Assembly: GCA_050943435.1 (NCBI GenBank)
Contig: JBMNPE010000037.1
Span: 1 to 14,191, forward strand
Reading direction: 5' to 3'
Origin: RGIG5675 sp050943435
GTDB lineage: Bacteria > Bacillota > Clostridia > Oscillospirales > Ruminococcaceae
Length of the DNA: 14,191 bases
In this document: in pieces, positions 4,855 to 12,453 of the stretch
Layout: each line of letters opens with the position of its first letter
How positions within the stretch are numbered: position 1 is the stretch's first letter
Notes under the pieces: model-generated
Told to the model about the DNA's origin: nothing
The model's input: only the letters and a program-made list of their open reading frames with translations
Database searches by the model: none
Position numbers and translations under genes: made by a program

Positions 4855-6057
4855 GTGGACAGACAAGAATACATCAATTCTGCCTCGCGCCAGGTGATGG
4901 AGCTGGGAACCGTGGCTGAATTTCTGAGGGACAAGTGCTTCGGAAGCGGCTCGGACCCTGCAGGCCTCGGGGCAAAGGCGGCAGGAGCCAGAAGGGCAGT
5001 GTTTGTGGGATGCGGCGATTCATATTCGGCTGCAGGTGCCATGCTGCCGGGATTCAGGAAGCTGAGCGGGCTGAAACGATGCTTTTCTCCCGACGTGATG
5101 GATTTCCTGGGGGATCCTGCCCCCTACGGGACAGACAGGCCGGAAGACGCAATAACTGTCGGAGTCAGCTTCAGCGGATCGTCTGAGAAAGTTGCGGACG
5201 CTCTCAAGAAGGCATCTTCCCTCGGATCAGGGACTTTCCTTATCACTGGAAATGCAGAATCCAGGTGTGCCGAAGAGGCCTCGGAAGTAATAGACGTATC
5301 CATTCCGGAAGGACTCAACACACCAGGAGTCAGGTCATATTTCGCAAGCATGTTCGGAATTGTGTACCTCGGAGCAGCTATAGGACTTGACAGAGGCCTC
5401 TTAAACAGGGAAGAATTCTCATCTGCCGGAGCTTCTGCAGCGGAGTACATGGACAGGTTCATGGCTGGGATAGACGGCGTTGACTCTCTCATGTTCGAGC
5501 AGGCAGAGAAGCTTCGCGGATACACGAAGTTTGAGATAATCGGCGACTGGAACGAGGGATATTCTGCGCAGTTCATAGAGCAGAAGCTGATCGAATGCTC
5601 AGGAGTCTACTGCGACCACACCACAAGCGAGGAATTTGCCCATATAAGCCTGATGTTCCGGATGCCGGAGGAGACAGCCACAATGGTCCTCGTGAATTCC
5701 GCTGACACAAGTCTGGGGAGGATGAAGGACACGATCAACGGGTGCCTCGCCCAGCACAGGCCTGTGATAATAGTTACAGACGCGGATCCAAAGGTGTTTT
5801 CCGAACACAGGGGAATAGACCCGAGCACAATACACTCCGCATACAAGCCCGATGTGAAGGGCGGAGGGGAGATGAGCACTGCTGTCACTGACAAGCCGTG
5901 CGTATGCAGGATACCGACTCCGCCTGAGCAGTGGATGTCTCCGCTCGCCGATTTCATCCCGGGGACGCTGCTTGCGGGGTATCATGCGGCGATAAACGGA
6001 AGGAACTTCTTCTCCGGAAGATACGACTGGCGCAATGATTCTTGGATCGGAAGATGA
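4855..6057 (+). CDS. SIS-domain phosphosugar isomerase/deglycase-like protein, first of pair
   Basis: The 400-residue cytoplasmic protein has two SIS halves, as in the isomerase part of GlmS and in phosphosugar deglycases. The first half carries VGCGDSYSAA (51-60) and VSFSGSSEK (104-112), the phosphate-binding loops. The second carries IIGDWNEGYSAQFIEQKLIECSG (228-250). Lys244, Glu247 and His263 have the same spacing as E. coli GlmS Lys485, Glu488 and His504, catalytic residues of the isomerase. The C-terminal lysine of GlmS has no equivalent, and the tail IPGTLLAGYHAAINGR (368-383) is shared with the next gene. There is no glutaminase domain. The start is GTG 4855, set by the promoter and GGAGG. 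Together with its paralog 15 nt downstream, a heteromer or two related substrates is likely. Amadori-type deglycase (FrlB/GfrF class) is one possibility; the substrate is unknown. Confidence 0.85.
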   Translation: MDRQEYINSASRQVMELGTVAEFLRDKCFGSGSDPAGLGAKAAGARRAVFVGCGDSYSAAGAMLPGFRKLSGLKRCFSPDVMDFLGDPAPYGTDRPEDAITVGVSFSGSSEKVADALKKASSLGSGTFLITGNAESRCAEEASEVIDVSIPEGLNTPGVRSYFASMFGIVYLGAAIGLDRGLLNREEFSSAGASAAEYMDRFMAGIDGVDSLMFEQAEKLRGYTKFEIIGDWNEGYSAQFIEQKLIECSGVYCDHTTSEEFAHISLMFRMPEETATMVLVNSADTSLGRMKDTINGCLAQHRPVIIVTDADPKVFSEHRGIDPSTIHSAYKPDVKGGGEMSTAVTDKPCVCRIPTPPEQWMSPLADFIPGTLLAGYHAAINGRNFFSGRYDWRNDSWIGR

Positions 6058-6072
6058 CGGGGGGATCTGGAA

Positions 6073-7239
6073 ATGTATAAAAAGCTGAACGATGAATCGT
6101 ACTACAACAAATTCTATTTCCTGGACACCTTCCATGCCCAGTGTGTGGATGTCGACCCGCTTACAATGGACCAGTTCGACAGGTCGGAGAAGAGCCTCAG
6201 GAAGATAATCGGGAATCCGGTGTTCAAAAACGCCAGGCACGTGATCGCCTCAGGATGCGGAGATTCAAATATAGCGAGTTTTGCAGTGAAGGATGCATTC
6301 AGGCACTACCTTCCCGACGTTGAGTTCGAGGCAGTGGAGTCTATAGAGCTGAGCAGGCACTACGATTTTCCTGACGACTGCTCTGACACAATTGCCCTGT
6401 TCATAAGCTTCTCCGGAGGAGTCTACCGCACAATAGAGGCCCTCAACCAGTGCAAGAGGCACGGGATTACTACCATTGCCGTCACTGACAATCTGGAGTC
6501 AAAGACCGCGGAAGATGCCGACATTGTCTTTCACACCGACGACCCCAAGGGAGACAACCACGCAGGACTCAGGACCTATTACAGCAATGTCATAAGCTGC
6601 ATCATCCTGGCGGCTGCCATGGCAGAACAGAGAACCGGAAAGGAGCTTCTTCCAGCTCTCAGGAAGGAGCTCTCAGCCTATCACGACGAGTTCTTCGGGT
6701 GCTTTGAGGACATCGACCAGGCGTGCTTCCTAGAGGCAGTGAGATGGCTCGACAAGAAGAGCCTCGAAATAGTCGGGGACGGGAACATGTTCTGGGCCGG
6801 AAAGTTCATACAGGCAAAGGTAATAGAGCTCTCCGGAGACGCCTGCACTGTCGTGGACAGCGAGGACTACATGCATGTAAACAGGCTGATGGGCCCCGGG
6901 AAAGACATCGGGGAGATAGTTCTGATCGACGGAAGCAGAAGCACTGACAATCTGGTGAGAGACGTCAACTGGATGACTGAAGAGGGCGGTAGGAGTGTCT
7001 TCGTCATGAGCGACAGGACCCCGGAGGAACTCGGGATCAAGGGGAAGGCAGACTACTGCAGGCTCCCGCTGCCCGGCAAGGAATGGGATTTCCTGTCATC
7101 GGTGTACGCATATCTGCCCGGGGCACTGTTTGCCGGATTCAGGCATACGACGCTCGGAGAACCCATGTTCAGGGGCGGCTTCGATCCGAGCATCTTCATC
7201 CCGACGTATTTTTCTCCGATCGACGTCATCGACAGGTGA
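6073..7239 (+). CDS. SIS-domain phosphosugar isomerase/deglycase-like protein, second of pair
   Basis: This 388-residue double-SIS protein is a diverged paralog of the preceding gene and its operon partner. It shares GCGDS (61-65), ISFSGG (111-116) and the tail YLPGALFAGFRH (347-358). It also keeps Lys249, Glu252 and His268, with the Lys-x-x-Glu and Glu-to-His (16) spacing of the GlmS isomerase site. Its first-half loops differ: GCGDSNIAS in place of GCGDSYSAA, and SFSGGVYRT in place of SFSGSSEKV, so phosphate or substrate binding has probably changed. ATG 6073 follows a G-rich site (GGGGGGAT). The gap to the first gene is 15 nt, and a terminator follows. By analogy, adjacent SIS pairs such as GfrE/GfrF split two sugar-amine phosphates, but no PTS genes are here. 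Its actual reaction is unknown. Confidence 0.83.
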   Translation: MYKKLNDESYYNKFYFLDTFHAQCVDVDPLTMDQFDRSEKSLRKIIGNPVFKNARHVIASGCGDSNIASFAVKDAFRHYLPDVEFEAVESIELSRHYDFPDDCSDTIALFISFSGGVYRTIEALNQCKRHGITTIAVTDNLESKTAEDADIVFHTDDPKGDNHAGLRTYYSNVISCIILAAAMAEQRTGKELLPALRKELSAYHDEFFGCFEDIDQACFLEAVRWLDKKSLEIVGDGNMFWAGKFIQAKVIELSGDACTVVDSEDYMHVNRLMGPGKDIGEIVLIDGSRSTDNLVRDVNWMTEEGGRSVFVMSDRTPEELGIKGKADYCRLPLPGKEWDFLSSVYAYLPGALFAGFRHTTLGEPMFRGGFDPSIFIPTYFSPIDVIDR

Positions 7240-7263
7240 GGGAGAGAGGAACAGGACAAGGAT

Positions 7264-7300
7264 CCCGGGGGCTCCTGCAGAGGATGTCCCCGGGCTTTTT
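7264..7300 (+). terminator. Terminator of the SIS operon
   Basis: CCCGGGG (7264-7270) pairs with CCCCGGG (7288-7294), a perfect 7-bp GC-rich stem with a 17-nt loop, followed by C and five Ts. It separates the SIS operon from the MFS gene, though some read-through is possible. Confidence 0.75.
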
Positions 7301-7313
7301 CTGCCTACCATTC

Positions 7314-7343
7314 TTGAATTTTGCCGCTGGCAGTAAATAATAA
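7314..7343 (+). promoter_or_regulatory. Weak candidate promoter of the MFS gene
   Basis: TTGAAT (7314-7319), 18 bp and TAATAA (7338-7343) is the best match between the terminator and the start codon. It is weak, and no better site was found. Confidence 0.3.
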
Positions 7344-7384
7344 TAGAAATGCACTTGCAAAGGCAGTGCAGAGTGAGGAGCAGT

Positions 7385-8647
7385 ATGACCAGGAAGCATA
7401 TATGGATGATCATTGCCATGTGCGGGCTGGTGAGCACTTCGATAGGAGTTGCTCACAACGTCGCAGGGCTCTACTACACAGCCGTGGAGCAGGGGCTCGG
7501 CGTCGGAAGGGCCGCGGTTGCAATGACCGATACGATAAGCGTCCTTGTGAGCTCTGTCATATGCCTGCTGCTCCCAAGATGGATAAGCGACAAATCCATA
7601 AACAAGATCGTCGTGCTGGCCACAGCACTGCTCGCCGGAAGCACTGCACTGCTGGCAGCCTGCAGTTCGGTATGGCAGATGTACGTCCTCTGCGTGCTGA
7701 GGGGAATAGGCGAAGGCCTTTCCGGATTCGTGTTTTCTACATTTGTAATCAACAAATGGTTTTATTCAAAGCGGGGACTGATAACCAGCATTGTCATGAT
7801 GTTCAGCGGACTTCCAGGAGTGCTTCTCTCATCTCCGATCACCAGCGTCATACAGAATTATGGCTGGAGGACAGGATATCTGTTCTCTGCTGCCGTGATA
7901 CTCGTCCTCAATGCACCTGCCCTTTTTGTAAAGATGTCAGTTGACCCTGTATATCTCGGATACAAGCCTTATGAAAAGGAATCCGAGAAAACCGGGCCTG
8001 CAGTTGAGAACAGGGGCCTTTCAGCATATTCCATCGGCATAGACAAAAAGCTTCTCACACTGACGATAATTTTCAACGTGGCTGCGCTGTTCATATGCGC
8101 ATATCCGTCCCATTTCCCTGGGTATGCTGAGTCTATAGGGTTTGACGCCGCCACCGGGTCCCTGGCAATGTCGTTCAGCATGGCTGCTTCCATCATCTCA
8201 AAGCTGATCTTCGGAGAGCTTGTGGACAGGATGGGAGGAAGGAAGTCCATAATCATCTTCGACCTGATAAGCCTTGCCGGGTCTGCGATACTCCTTGCGG
8301 AAGTGTCCGGGAAAGCCCTCCTCTATGTCGGTGTCTTCCTCTTCACGTTCACCTTCTGCAATTCCTCGGTGTCTGTATCAATAACCGCCGGAGACCTGTT
8401 CGGACTGGAGAACTACAACAGAATATATCCAAAGATGGTTCTCGTAGGGAACATCGTGCTGGCGCTGACCGGGAGCGTCATCGGCATACTCTACGATGCC
8501 ACCGGCTCATACAGGATTACATTCATAATCGGCGTCGTGATGCAGATAACGATAGCCGCTGTCACCACAGCCGCATACAGCATAAGGGAGAAGCAGTGCA
8601 GGAAGGCCCTGCAGTCGTCTGAAATGACCGCCGGACAGAAAAACTAG
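7385..8647 (+). CDS. MFS transporter, OFA-like
   Basis: The 420-residue protein has twelve hydrophobic segments in two sets of six, the major facilitator superfamily fold, and sits in the cytoplasmic membrane. The first segment begins WMIIAMCGLVSTSIGVAH. The second half contains the loop signature GELVDRMGGRKS between segments eight and nine (motif A); the matching loop in the first half (PRWISDKSINK) is degenerate. Overall it resembles the oxalate/formate-antiporter (OFA) type group, whose members carry small carboxylates and other solutes; the substrate cannot be assigned. ATG 7385 is chosen because GAGGAG lies 4 nt before it; an in-frame ATG at 7349 has no Shine-Dalgarno. It follows the SIS operon across a terminator. 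It could import a substrate for those enzymes, or export a fermentation acid; both are inference. Confidence 0.82.
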   Translation: MTRKHIWMIIAMCGLVSTSIGVAHNVAGLYYTAVEQGLGVGRAAVAMTDTISVLVSSVICLLLPRWISDKSINKIVVLATALLAGSTALLAACSSVWQMYVLCVLRGIGEGLSGFVFSTFVINKWFYSKRGLITSIVMMFSGLPGVLLSSPITSVIQNYGWRTGYLFSAAVILVLNAPALFVKMSVDPVYLGYKPYEKESEKTGPAVENRGLSAYSIGIDKKLLTLTIIFNVAALFICAYPSHFPGYAESIGFDAATGSLAMSFSMAASIISKLIFGELVDRMGGRKSIIIFDLISLAGSAILLAEVSGKALLYVGVFLFTFTFCNSSVSVSITAGDLFGLENYNRIYPKMVLVGNIVLALTGSVIGILYDATGSYRITFIIGVVMQITIAAVTTAAYSIREKQCRKALQSSEMTAGQKN

Positions 8648-8653
8648 ATAATC

Positions 8654-8682
8654 TTGTATCGATTTATCATTAAATGTATAAT
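8654..8682 (+). promoter_or_regulatory. Promoter of the LEA-like gene
   Basis: TTGTAT (8654-8659), 17 bp and TATAAT (8677-8682) form a good sigma-A-type promoter. It begins 6 bp after the MFS stop, and no terminator lies between, so MFS read-through may add to expression. AGGAGG (8715-8720) lies 10 nt before the next ATG. Confidence 0.72.
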
Positions 8683-8730
8683 TACTAAAGAACCGGAGAA
8701 AAATATATTCCAACAGGAGGCTTACTTACC

Positions 8731-9633
8731 ATGGCGGAAGAAGATATCAAGAAAGAAGAAACCACAGAAAAGACAGAAGACTCTGCAAAGGAAGAGGCTG
8801 CCGCTGCAGCTGACAAGGCTGAGGCAGGTGCTGATTCCAAGGTGAAGGAAGCTGCAGAAAAAGTGAGCAGCAAGGCCCAGGATGTTGCAGAAGAAGTGAA
8901 GGAAGCAGCAGACAAGGCCGGGGACAAAGCCAAGGACGTCTCACAGGACATCAAGGAGACGGCCGGAAAAGTCGAAGAGAAAGCAAAGGATGTATCCCAG
9001 GACGTAAAGGAAGCTGCCACCGAGGCGGGTGCAAAAGCCAAGGACGCTGCACAGAACGTAAAGGAAGCTGCAGCAGAGGCAGGAGCAAAAGCCAAGGATG
9101 CTGCACAGGACGTGAAGGAAGCCGCGAGCGAGGCCGGAGCAAAGGCCAAGGAATATGCAGGCAAGGCAGGCGACGCCGTGAACGCCGGAGCGCAGCAGGT
9201 TTCTGAAGGCGCAAAGACCGCCTACGGGGCTGTCTCAGAAGAGGCAAAGAAGTTTGCCGCCGACGAGAAGGGCTATTCAAAGCAGGCATATAACAATGTT
9301 GTCGGAGAGGCAAAGGAAGTGTATTCCGAAGCCAAGGCCGCAGTCACCGGGCAGAAGCTCGATACTGCAGGCACGCCCGGGGCAGCCGGATACAGGGAGA
9401 CAGCCAGCAAGGATAGCAGCGGTCTCGCATATGCGGCCATCGTGCTTGCAATCCTCGCAATCATATTTGCGTTCCTCGGAACGTTCTGGAAGATCCTCGG
9501 ACTGATCTTAGGCATAGTCGGGATCGTACTCGGTGCCAATGCCCGCAAGCAGAGCCAGACGAGTCTTGCAACGGCAGGATTTGTGGGAAGCATCATAGGC
9601 GCAGTCCTCTGTCTGCTCATCCTCATATTCTGA
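8731..9633 (+). CDS. LEA-like helical-repeat protein with C-terminal membrane anchor
   Basis: The 300-residue protein has two parts. Residues 1-210 are highly charged and Ala/Lys/Glu-rich with no signal peptide. Within them, 49-138 hold five consecutive 18-residue repeats, roughly AKDVSQDVKEAATEAGAK; 18 residues make five helical turns, so every unit presents the same face and forms a long amphipathic helix. This composition is typical of LEA/apolipoprotein-like stress or membrane-binding proteins. Residues 233-300 contain three hydrophobic segments (AYAAIVLAILAIIFAFLG, WKILGLILGIVGIVLG, and FVGSIIGAVLCLLILIF at the end), like the DUF4190-type small membrane domain. The helix would probably lie in the cytoplasm along the inner membrane face. 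ATG 8731 follows AGGAGG and a strong promoter; a strong terminator follows, so it is a single gene. Function is not known; membrane protection or organisation is inference. Confidence 0.8.
   Translation: MAEEDIKKEETTEKTEDSAKEEAAAAADKAEAGADSKVKEAAEKVSSKAQDVAEEVKEAADKAGDKAKDVSQDIKETAGKVEEKAKDVSQDVKEAATEAGAKAKDAAQNVKEAAAEAGAKAKDAAQDVKEAASEAGAKAKEYAGKAGDAVNAGAQQVSEGAKTAYGAVSEEAKKFAADEKGYSKQAYNNVVGEAKEVYSEAKAAVTGQKLDTAGTPGAAGYRETASKDSSGLAYAAIVLAILAIIFAFLGTFWKILGLILGIVGIVLGANARKQSQTSLATAGFVGSIIGAVLCLLILIF
8875..9144 (+). repeat. Five 54-bp tandem coding repeats
   Basis: Codons 49-138 of the LEA-like gene form five in-frame 54-bp units. Units three to five are the most alike at protein level (KDVSQDVKEAATEAGAKA, KDAAQNVKEAAAEAGAKA, KDAAQDVKEAASEAGAKA). 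A degenerate part-unit precedes and follows. The likeness of the late units points to recent duplication, and copy number may vary between strains. Confidence 0.8.
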
Positions 9634-9656
9634 AATTAAACCAGAAAATAACCACT

Positions 9657-9693
9657 GATGGATTCGGTCCACCCGGGCCGAATCCATCTTTTT
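9657..9693 (+). terminator. Terminator of the LEA-like gene
   Basis: A perfect 11-bp stem, GATGGATTCGG (9657-9667) and CCGAATCCATC (9678-9688), with a 10-nt loop and five Ts directly after, is a textbook intrinsic terminator. Confidence 0.92.
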
Positions 9694-9727
9694 ACACAAA
9701 AAGACCGGGGACAATGAGTAAATTTAT

Positions 9728-9771
9728 ATCAATATAAATATATTGATTATTTCCACATAATACCTTATACT
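9728..9771 (+). promoter_or_regulatory. adhE promoter with overlapping 20-bp palindrome
   Basis: TTGATT (9743-9748), 17 bp and TATACT (9766-9771) form the promoter, about 45 nt before ATG 9816. A perfect palindrome ATCAATATA-AA-TATATTGAT (9728-9747) covers five of the six -35 bases. A protein bound there would hinder RNA polymerase. adhE genes are often under redox control by Rex, whose usual site is TTGTTAA-N4-TTAACAA; this site does not match that form, so the regulator is unknown. Confidence 0.7.
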
Positions 9772-9815
9772 CTAACCATAGGAATTTATCTAAGGCTCAC
9801 GGAAGGTGACAGATT

Positions 9816-12431
9816 ATGCAGAAAGAAAAGTACAAGGTTGTAGACACCCCCGAAGCCCTCGACGAGACACTCGCAAGGGTAAGGGAAGCTGAGAATATCT
9901 ATTCCACCTATACACAGGAGCAGGTGGACAAGATATTCCTCGCTGCCGCCACGGCTGCCGACCAGGCGAGGATACCTCTCGCGAAGATGGCTGTCGAGGA
10001 GACAGGAATGGGAGTCGTCGAGGACAAGGTGATCAAGAACCACTTTGCCGCCGAGTACGTCTACAATAAATACAGGAATACCAAGACATGCGGAGTGATC
10101 GAGGAGGACAAGGCTTTCGGGATGGCAAAGATAGCCGAGCCTCTCGGAGTCATTGCCGCGGTAATCCCGACTACGAATCCGACATCCACGGCTATATTCA
10201 AGACGCTCATGGCCCTCAAGACCAGAAACGGAATTATAATCAGCCCTCATCCCCGCGCCAAGAAGTGCACGATCGAGGCCGCAAAGGTCGTCCTAGAGGC
10301 GGCGGTCAAGGCAGGGGCACCGGAGGGGATAATCGGATGGATAGATTCGCCGACGCTTGAACTCACCAACAACCTGATGAGGGAAGCCGACGTGATACTC
10401 GCAACGGGCGGGCCCGGAATGGTCCACGCAGCATATTCGAGCGGAAAGCCTGCACTCGGAGTCGGAGCCGGCAACACCCCGGCCATAATCGACGACACCG
10501 CGGATATAAAGCTTGCAGTGAACTCGATCATCCATTCAAAGACATTCGACAACGGCATGATCTGCGCTTCTGAGCAGTCGGTCATAGTGCTTTCCGGAGT
10601 ATACGAGAAGGTAAAGAAGGAATTCAAGAACCGCGGGTGCTATTTCCTCAATGACAAGGAGCTGGACAAGGTCCGCTCCACCATCATCATCAACGGCTCT
10701 GTAAACGCAAAGATAGTCGGACAGACCGCGCCTAAGATCGCTGAGATCTGCGGCATCAAAGTCCCGGATAACACCAAGATACTCATCGGAGAAGTGGAGA
10801 GCGTCGACATCTCCGAGGCTTTTGCCCACGAGAAGCTCTCCCCTGTGCTTGCAATGTACAAGGCCGCGACTTTCGACGAGGCCATGGATAAGGCCGAGAG
10901 GCTTATCGCTGACGGAGGCTACGGCCACACGTCGAGCGTATACCTCAATGCCCTGACAGAGAGGGACAAGCTCGCAAAGTTCTCCGAGAGGATGAAGACC
11001 TGCAGGATCCTTGTCAACACCCCTTCCTCACAGGGAGGCATAGGCGACCTCTACAACTTCAAGCTCAACCCGTCTCTTACGCTGGGATGCGGCTCCTGGG
11101 GCGGAAACAGCATTTCGGAAAACATCAGCGTAAAGCATCTTCTGAACATAAAGACGGTAGCCGAAAGGAGAGAGAACATGCTCTGGTTCAGGACGCCTGA
11201 CAAGGTCTATATTAAGAAGGGCTGCCTGCCGGTGGCTCTTGACGAGCTCAGGGAGATGGGCAAGAAGAGGGCGTTCATAGTGACGGACAAGTTCCTCTTT
11301 GAAAATGGCTTTGCAGCTCCTATCTTCCGCAAGCTTGAGGAGATGGGAATTGAATATACCAGCTTCCACGATGTGCAGCCGGACCCGACGCTCGGCAGTG
11401 CTGTGGAAGGCGCGAAACTGATGTCTTCATTCAAGCCCGACGTCATCATTGCCCTCGGCGGCGGGTCTGCAATGGACGCAGGAAAGATAATGTGGGTGCT
11501 CTACGAGCATCCGGAAGTGGACTTCATGGACATGGCCATGAGATTCATGGACATAAGGAAGAGGATCTACAAGTTCCCGAAGATGGGAGAGAAGGCATAC
11601 TTCATCGCAGTTCCGACTTCCGCAGGCACCGGCTCCGAGGTGACGCCGTTTGCCGTTATCACTGACGAGAAGACCGGAATCAAGTATCCTCTTACGGATT
11701 ACGAGCTGATGCCCAACATGGCTATTGTCGACGCCGACATGCAGATGACTGCCCCGAAGGGGCTGACTTCTGCGTCCGGGATCGATGTGGCTGTCCACGA
11801 CCTCGAGGCGCTCGCCTCCATGATGGCCACGGATTATACTGATGCCATAGCCCTTAGGAGCCTCAAGATGGTGTTTGACTACCTTCCCAGGGCCTACGAC
11901 AACGGTGCTTCCGATCCGGAAGCCAGGGAGAAAATGGCGAATGCAGCCACGATGGGCGGAATGGCTTTCGCAAATGCATTCCTCGGAATCTGCCATTCGA
12001 TGGCCCACAAGCTCGGAGCCTTCTATCACATCCCTCACGGTGTGGCAAATGCACTGCTCCTCACTGAAGTAATCAAGTACAATGCATCGGAAGTACCGGT
12101 AAAGATGGGAACTTTCCCGCAGTATGACTATCCGAAGACCCAGGCAAAGTATGCGGAAGCAGCCGAGTACCTCGGACTCAAGGGAAGGACTGACGCCGAC
12201 AAGGTTGACAGCCTCTGCAAGGCCATTGAGGACCTCAAGAAGAAGATAGGCATCAAGTCCAGCATCAAGGAATACGGCGTAGACGAAAAGGAATTCCTCG
12301 ACAGGCTCGATGAGCTAACCGAGCAGGCGTTCGATGACCAGTGCACCGGCACCAACCCGAGATACCCGCTCATGAGCGAAATAAAGCAGATGTACCTCAA
12401 CGCCTACTATGGAAAGCACACGGAAGTCTGA
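9816..12431 (+). CDS. adhE: Bifunctional aldehyde-alcohol dehydrogenase AdhE
   Basis: The 871-residue AdhE reduces acetyl-CoA to acetaldehyde and then to ethanol, using two NADH, and commonly assembles into cytoplasmic spirosome filaments. The N-terminal aldehyde dehydrogenase domain (about 1-440) carries catalytic Cys250 in NGMICASEQ and GVGAGNTP (215-222). After a linker near 440-460, the C-terminal iron alcohol dehydrogenase domain has the NAD-binding GGGSAMDAGK (548-557). Its iron ligands are Asp657, His661, His727 and His741, in GIDVAVHD, CHSMAHK and IPHGVANA; each is four residues beyond the E. coli AdhE ligands as I recall them. Length is normal and both active sites look intact. ATG 9816 follows GGAAGGTG by 7 nt. 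It has its own promoter with a palindrome and is followed after 22 nt by an APH-like kinase, so they form an operon ending at 13257. Confidence 0.97.
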   Translation: MQKEKYKVVDTPEALDETLARVREAENIYSTYTQEQVDKIFLAAATAADQARIPLAKMAVEETGMGVVEDKVIKNHFAAEYVYNKYRNTKTCGVIEEDKAFGMAKIAEPLGVIAAVIPTTNPTSTAIFKTLMALKTRNGIIISPHPRAKKCTIEAAKVVLEAAVKAGAPEGIIGWIDSPTLELTNNLMREADVILATGGPGMVHAAYSSGKPALGVGAGNTPAIIDDTADIKLAVNSIIHSKTFDNGMICASEQSVIVLSGVYEKVKKEFKNRGCYFLNDKELDKVRSTIIINGSVNAKIVGQTAPKIAEICGIKVPDNTKILIGEVESVDISEAFAHEKLSPVLAMYKAATFDEAMDKAERLIADGGYGHTSSVYLNALTERDKLAKFSERMKTCRILVNTPSSQGGIGDLYNFKLNPSLTLGCGSWGGNSISENISVKHLLNIKTVAERRENMLWFRTPDKVYIKKGCLPVALDELREMGKKRAFIVTDKFLFENGFAAPIFRKLEEMGIEYTSFHDVQPDPTLGSAVEGAKLMSSFKPDVIIALGGGSAMDAGKIMWVLYEHPEVDFMDMAMRFMDIRKRIYKFPKMGEKAYFIAVPTSAGTGSEVTPFAVITDEKTGIKYPLTDYELMPNMAIVDADMQMTAPKGLTSASGIDVAVHDLEALASMMATDYTDAIALRSLKMVFDYLPRAYDNGASDPEAREKMANAATMGGMAFANAFLGICHSMAHKLGAFYHIPHGVANALLLTEVIKYNASEVPVKMGTFPQYDYPKTQAKYAEAAEYLGLKGRTDADKVDSLCKAIEDLKKKIGIKSSIKEYGVDEKEFLDRLDELTEQAFDDQCTGTNPRYPLMSEIKQMYLNAYYGKHTEV

Positions 12432-12453
12432 ACGGCAAGGGAGGATATAAGGA

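Noticed and set aside
8875..9144. CRISPR-like array
   Set aside because: The 54-bp units are contiguous, in frame and without spacers; they are protein repeats.
8685..9164. 159-codon minus-strand frame with Ala/Ser repeats opposite the LEA-like gene
   Set aside because: Its repeats are only the complement of the 54-bp coding repeats; the plus strand has the promoter, AGGAGG and terminator.
9728..9747. Canonical Rex or FNR operator
   Set aside because: Half-sites do not match TTGTTAA-N4-TTAACAA, and the TTGAT/ATCAA halves are in reverse order to FNR; kept only as an unassigned palindrome.
11427..12038. 203-codon minus-strand frame inside adhE
   Set aside because: Opposite the intact iron-ADH domain, rich in His/Arg, no start signals.
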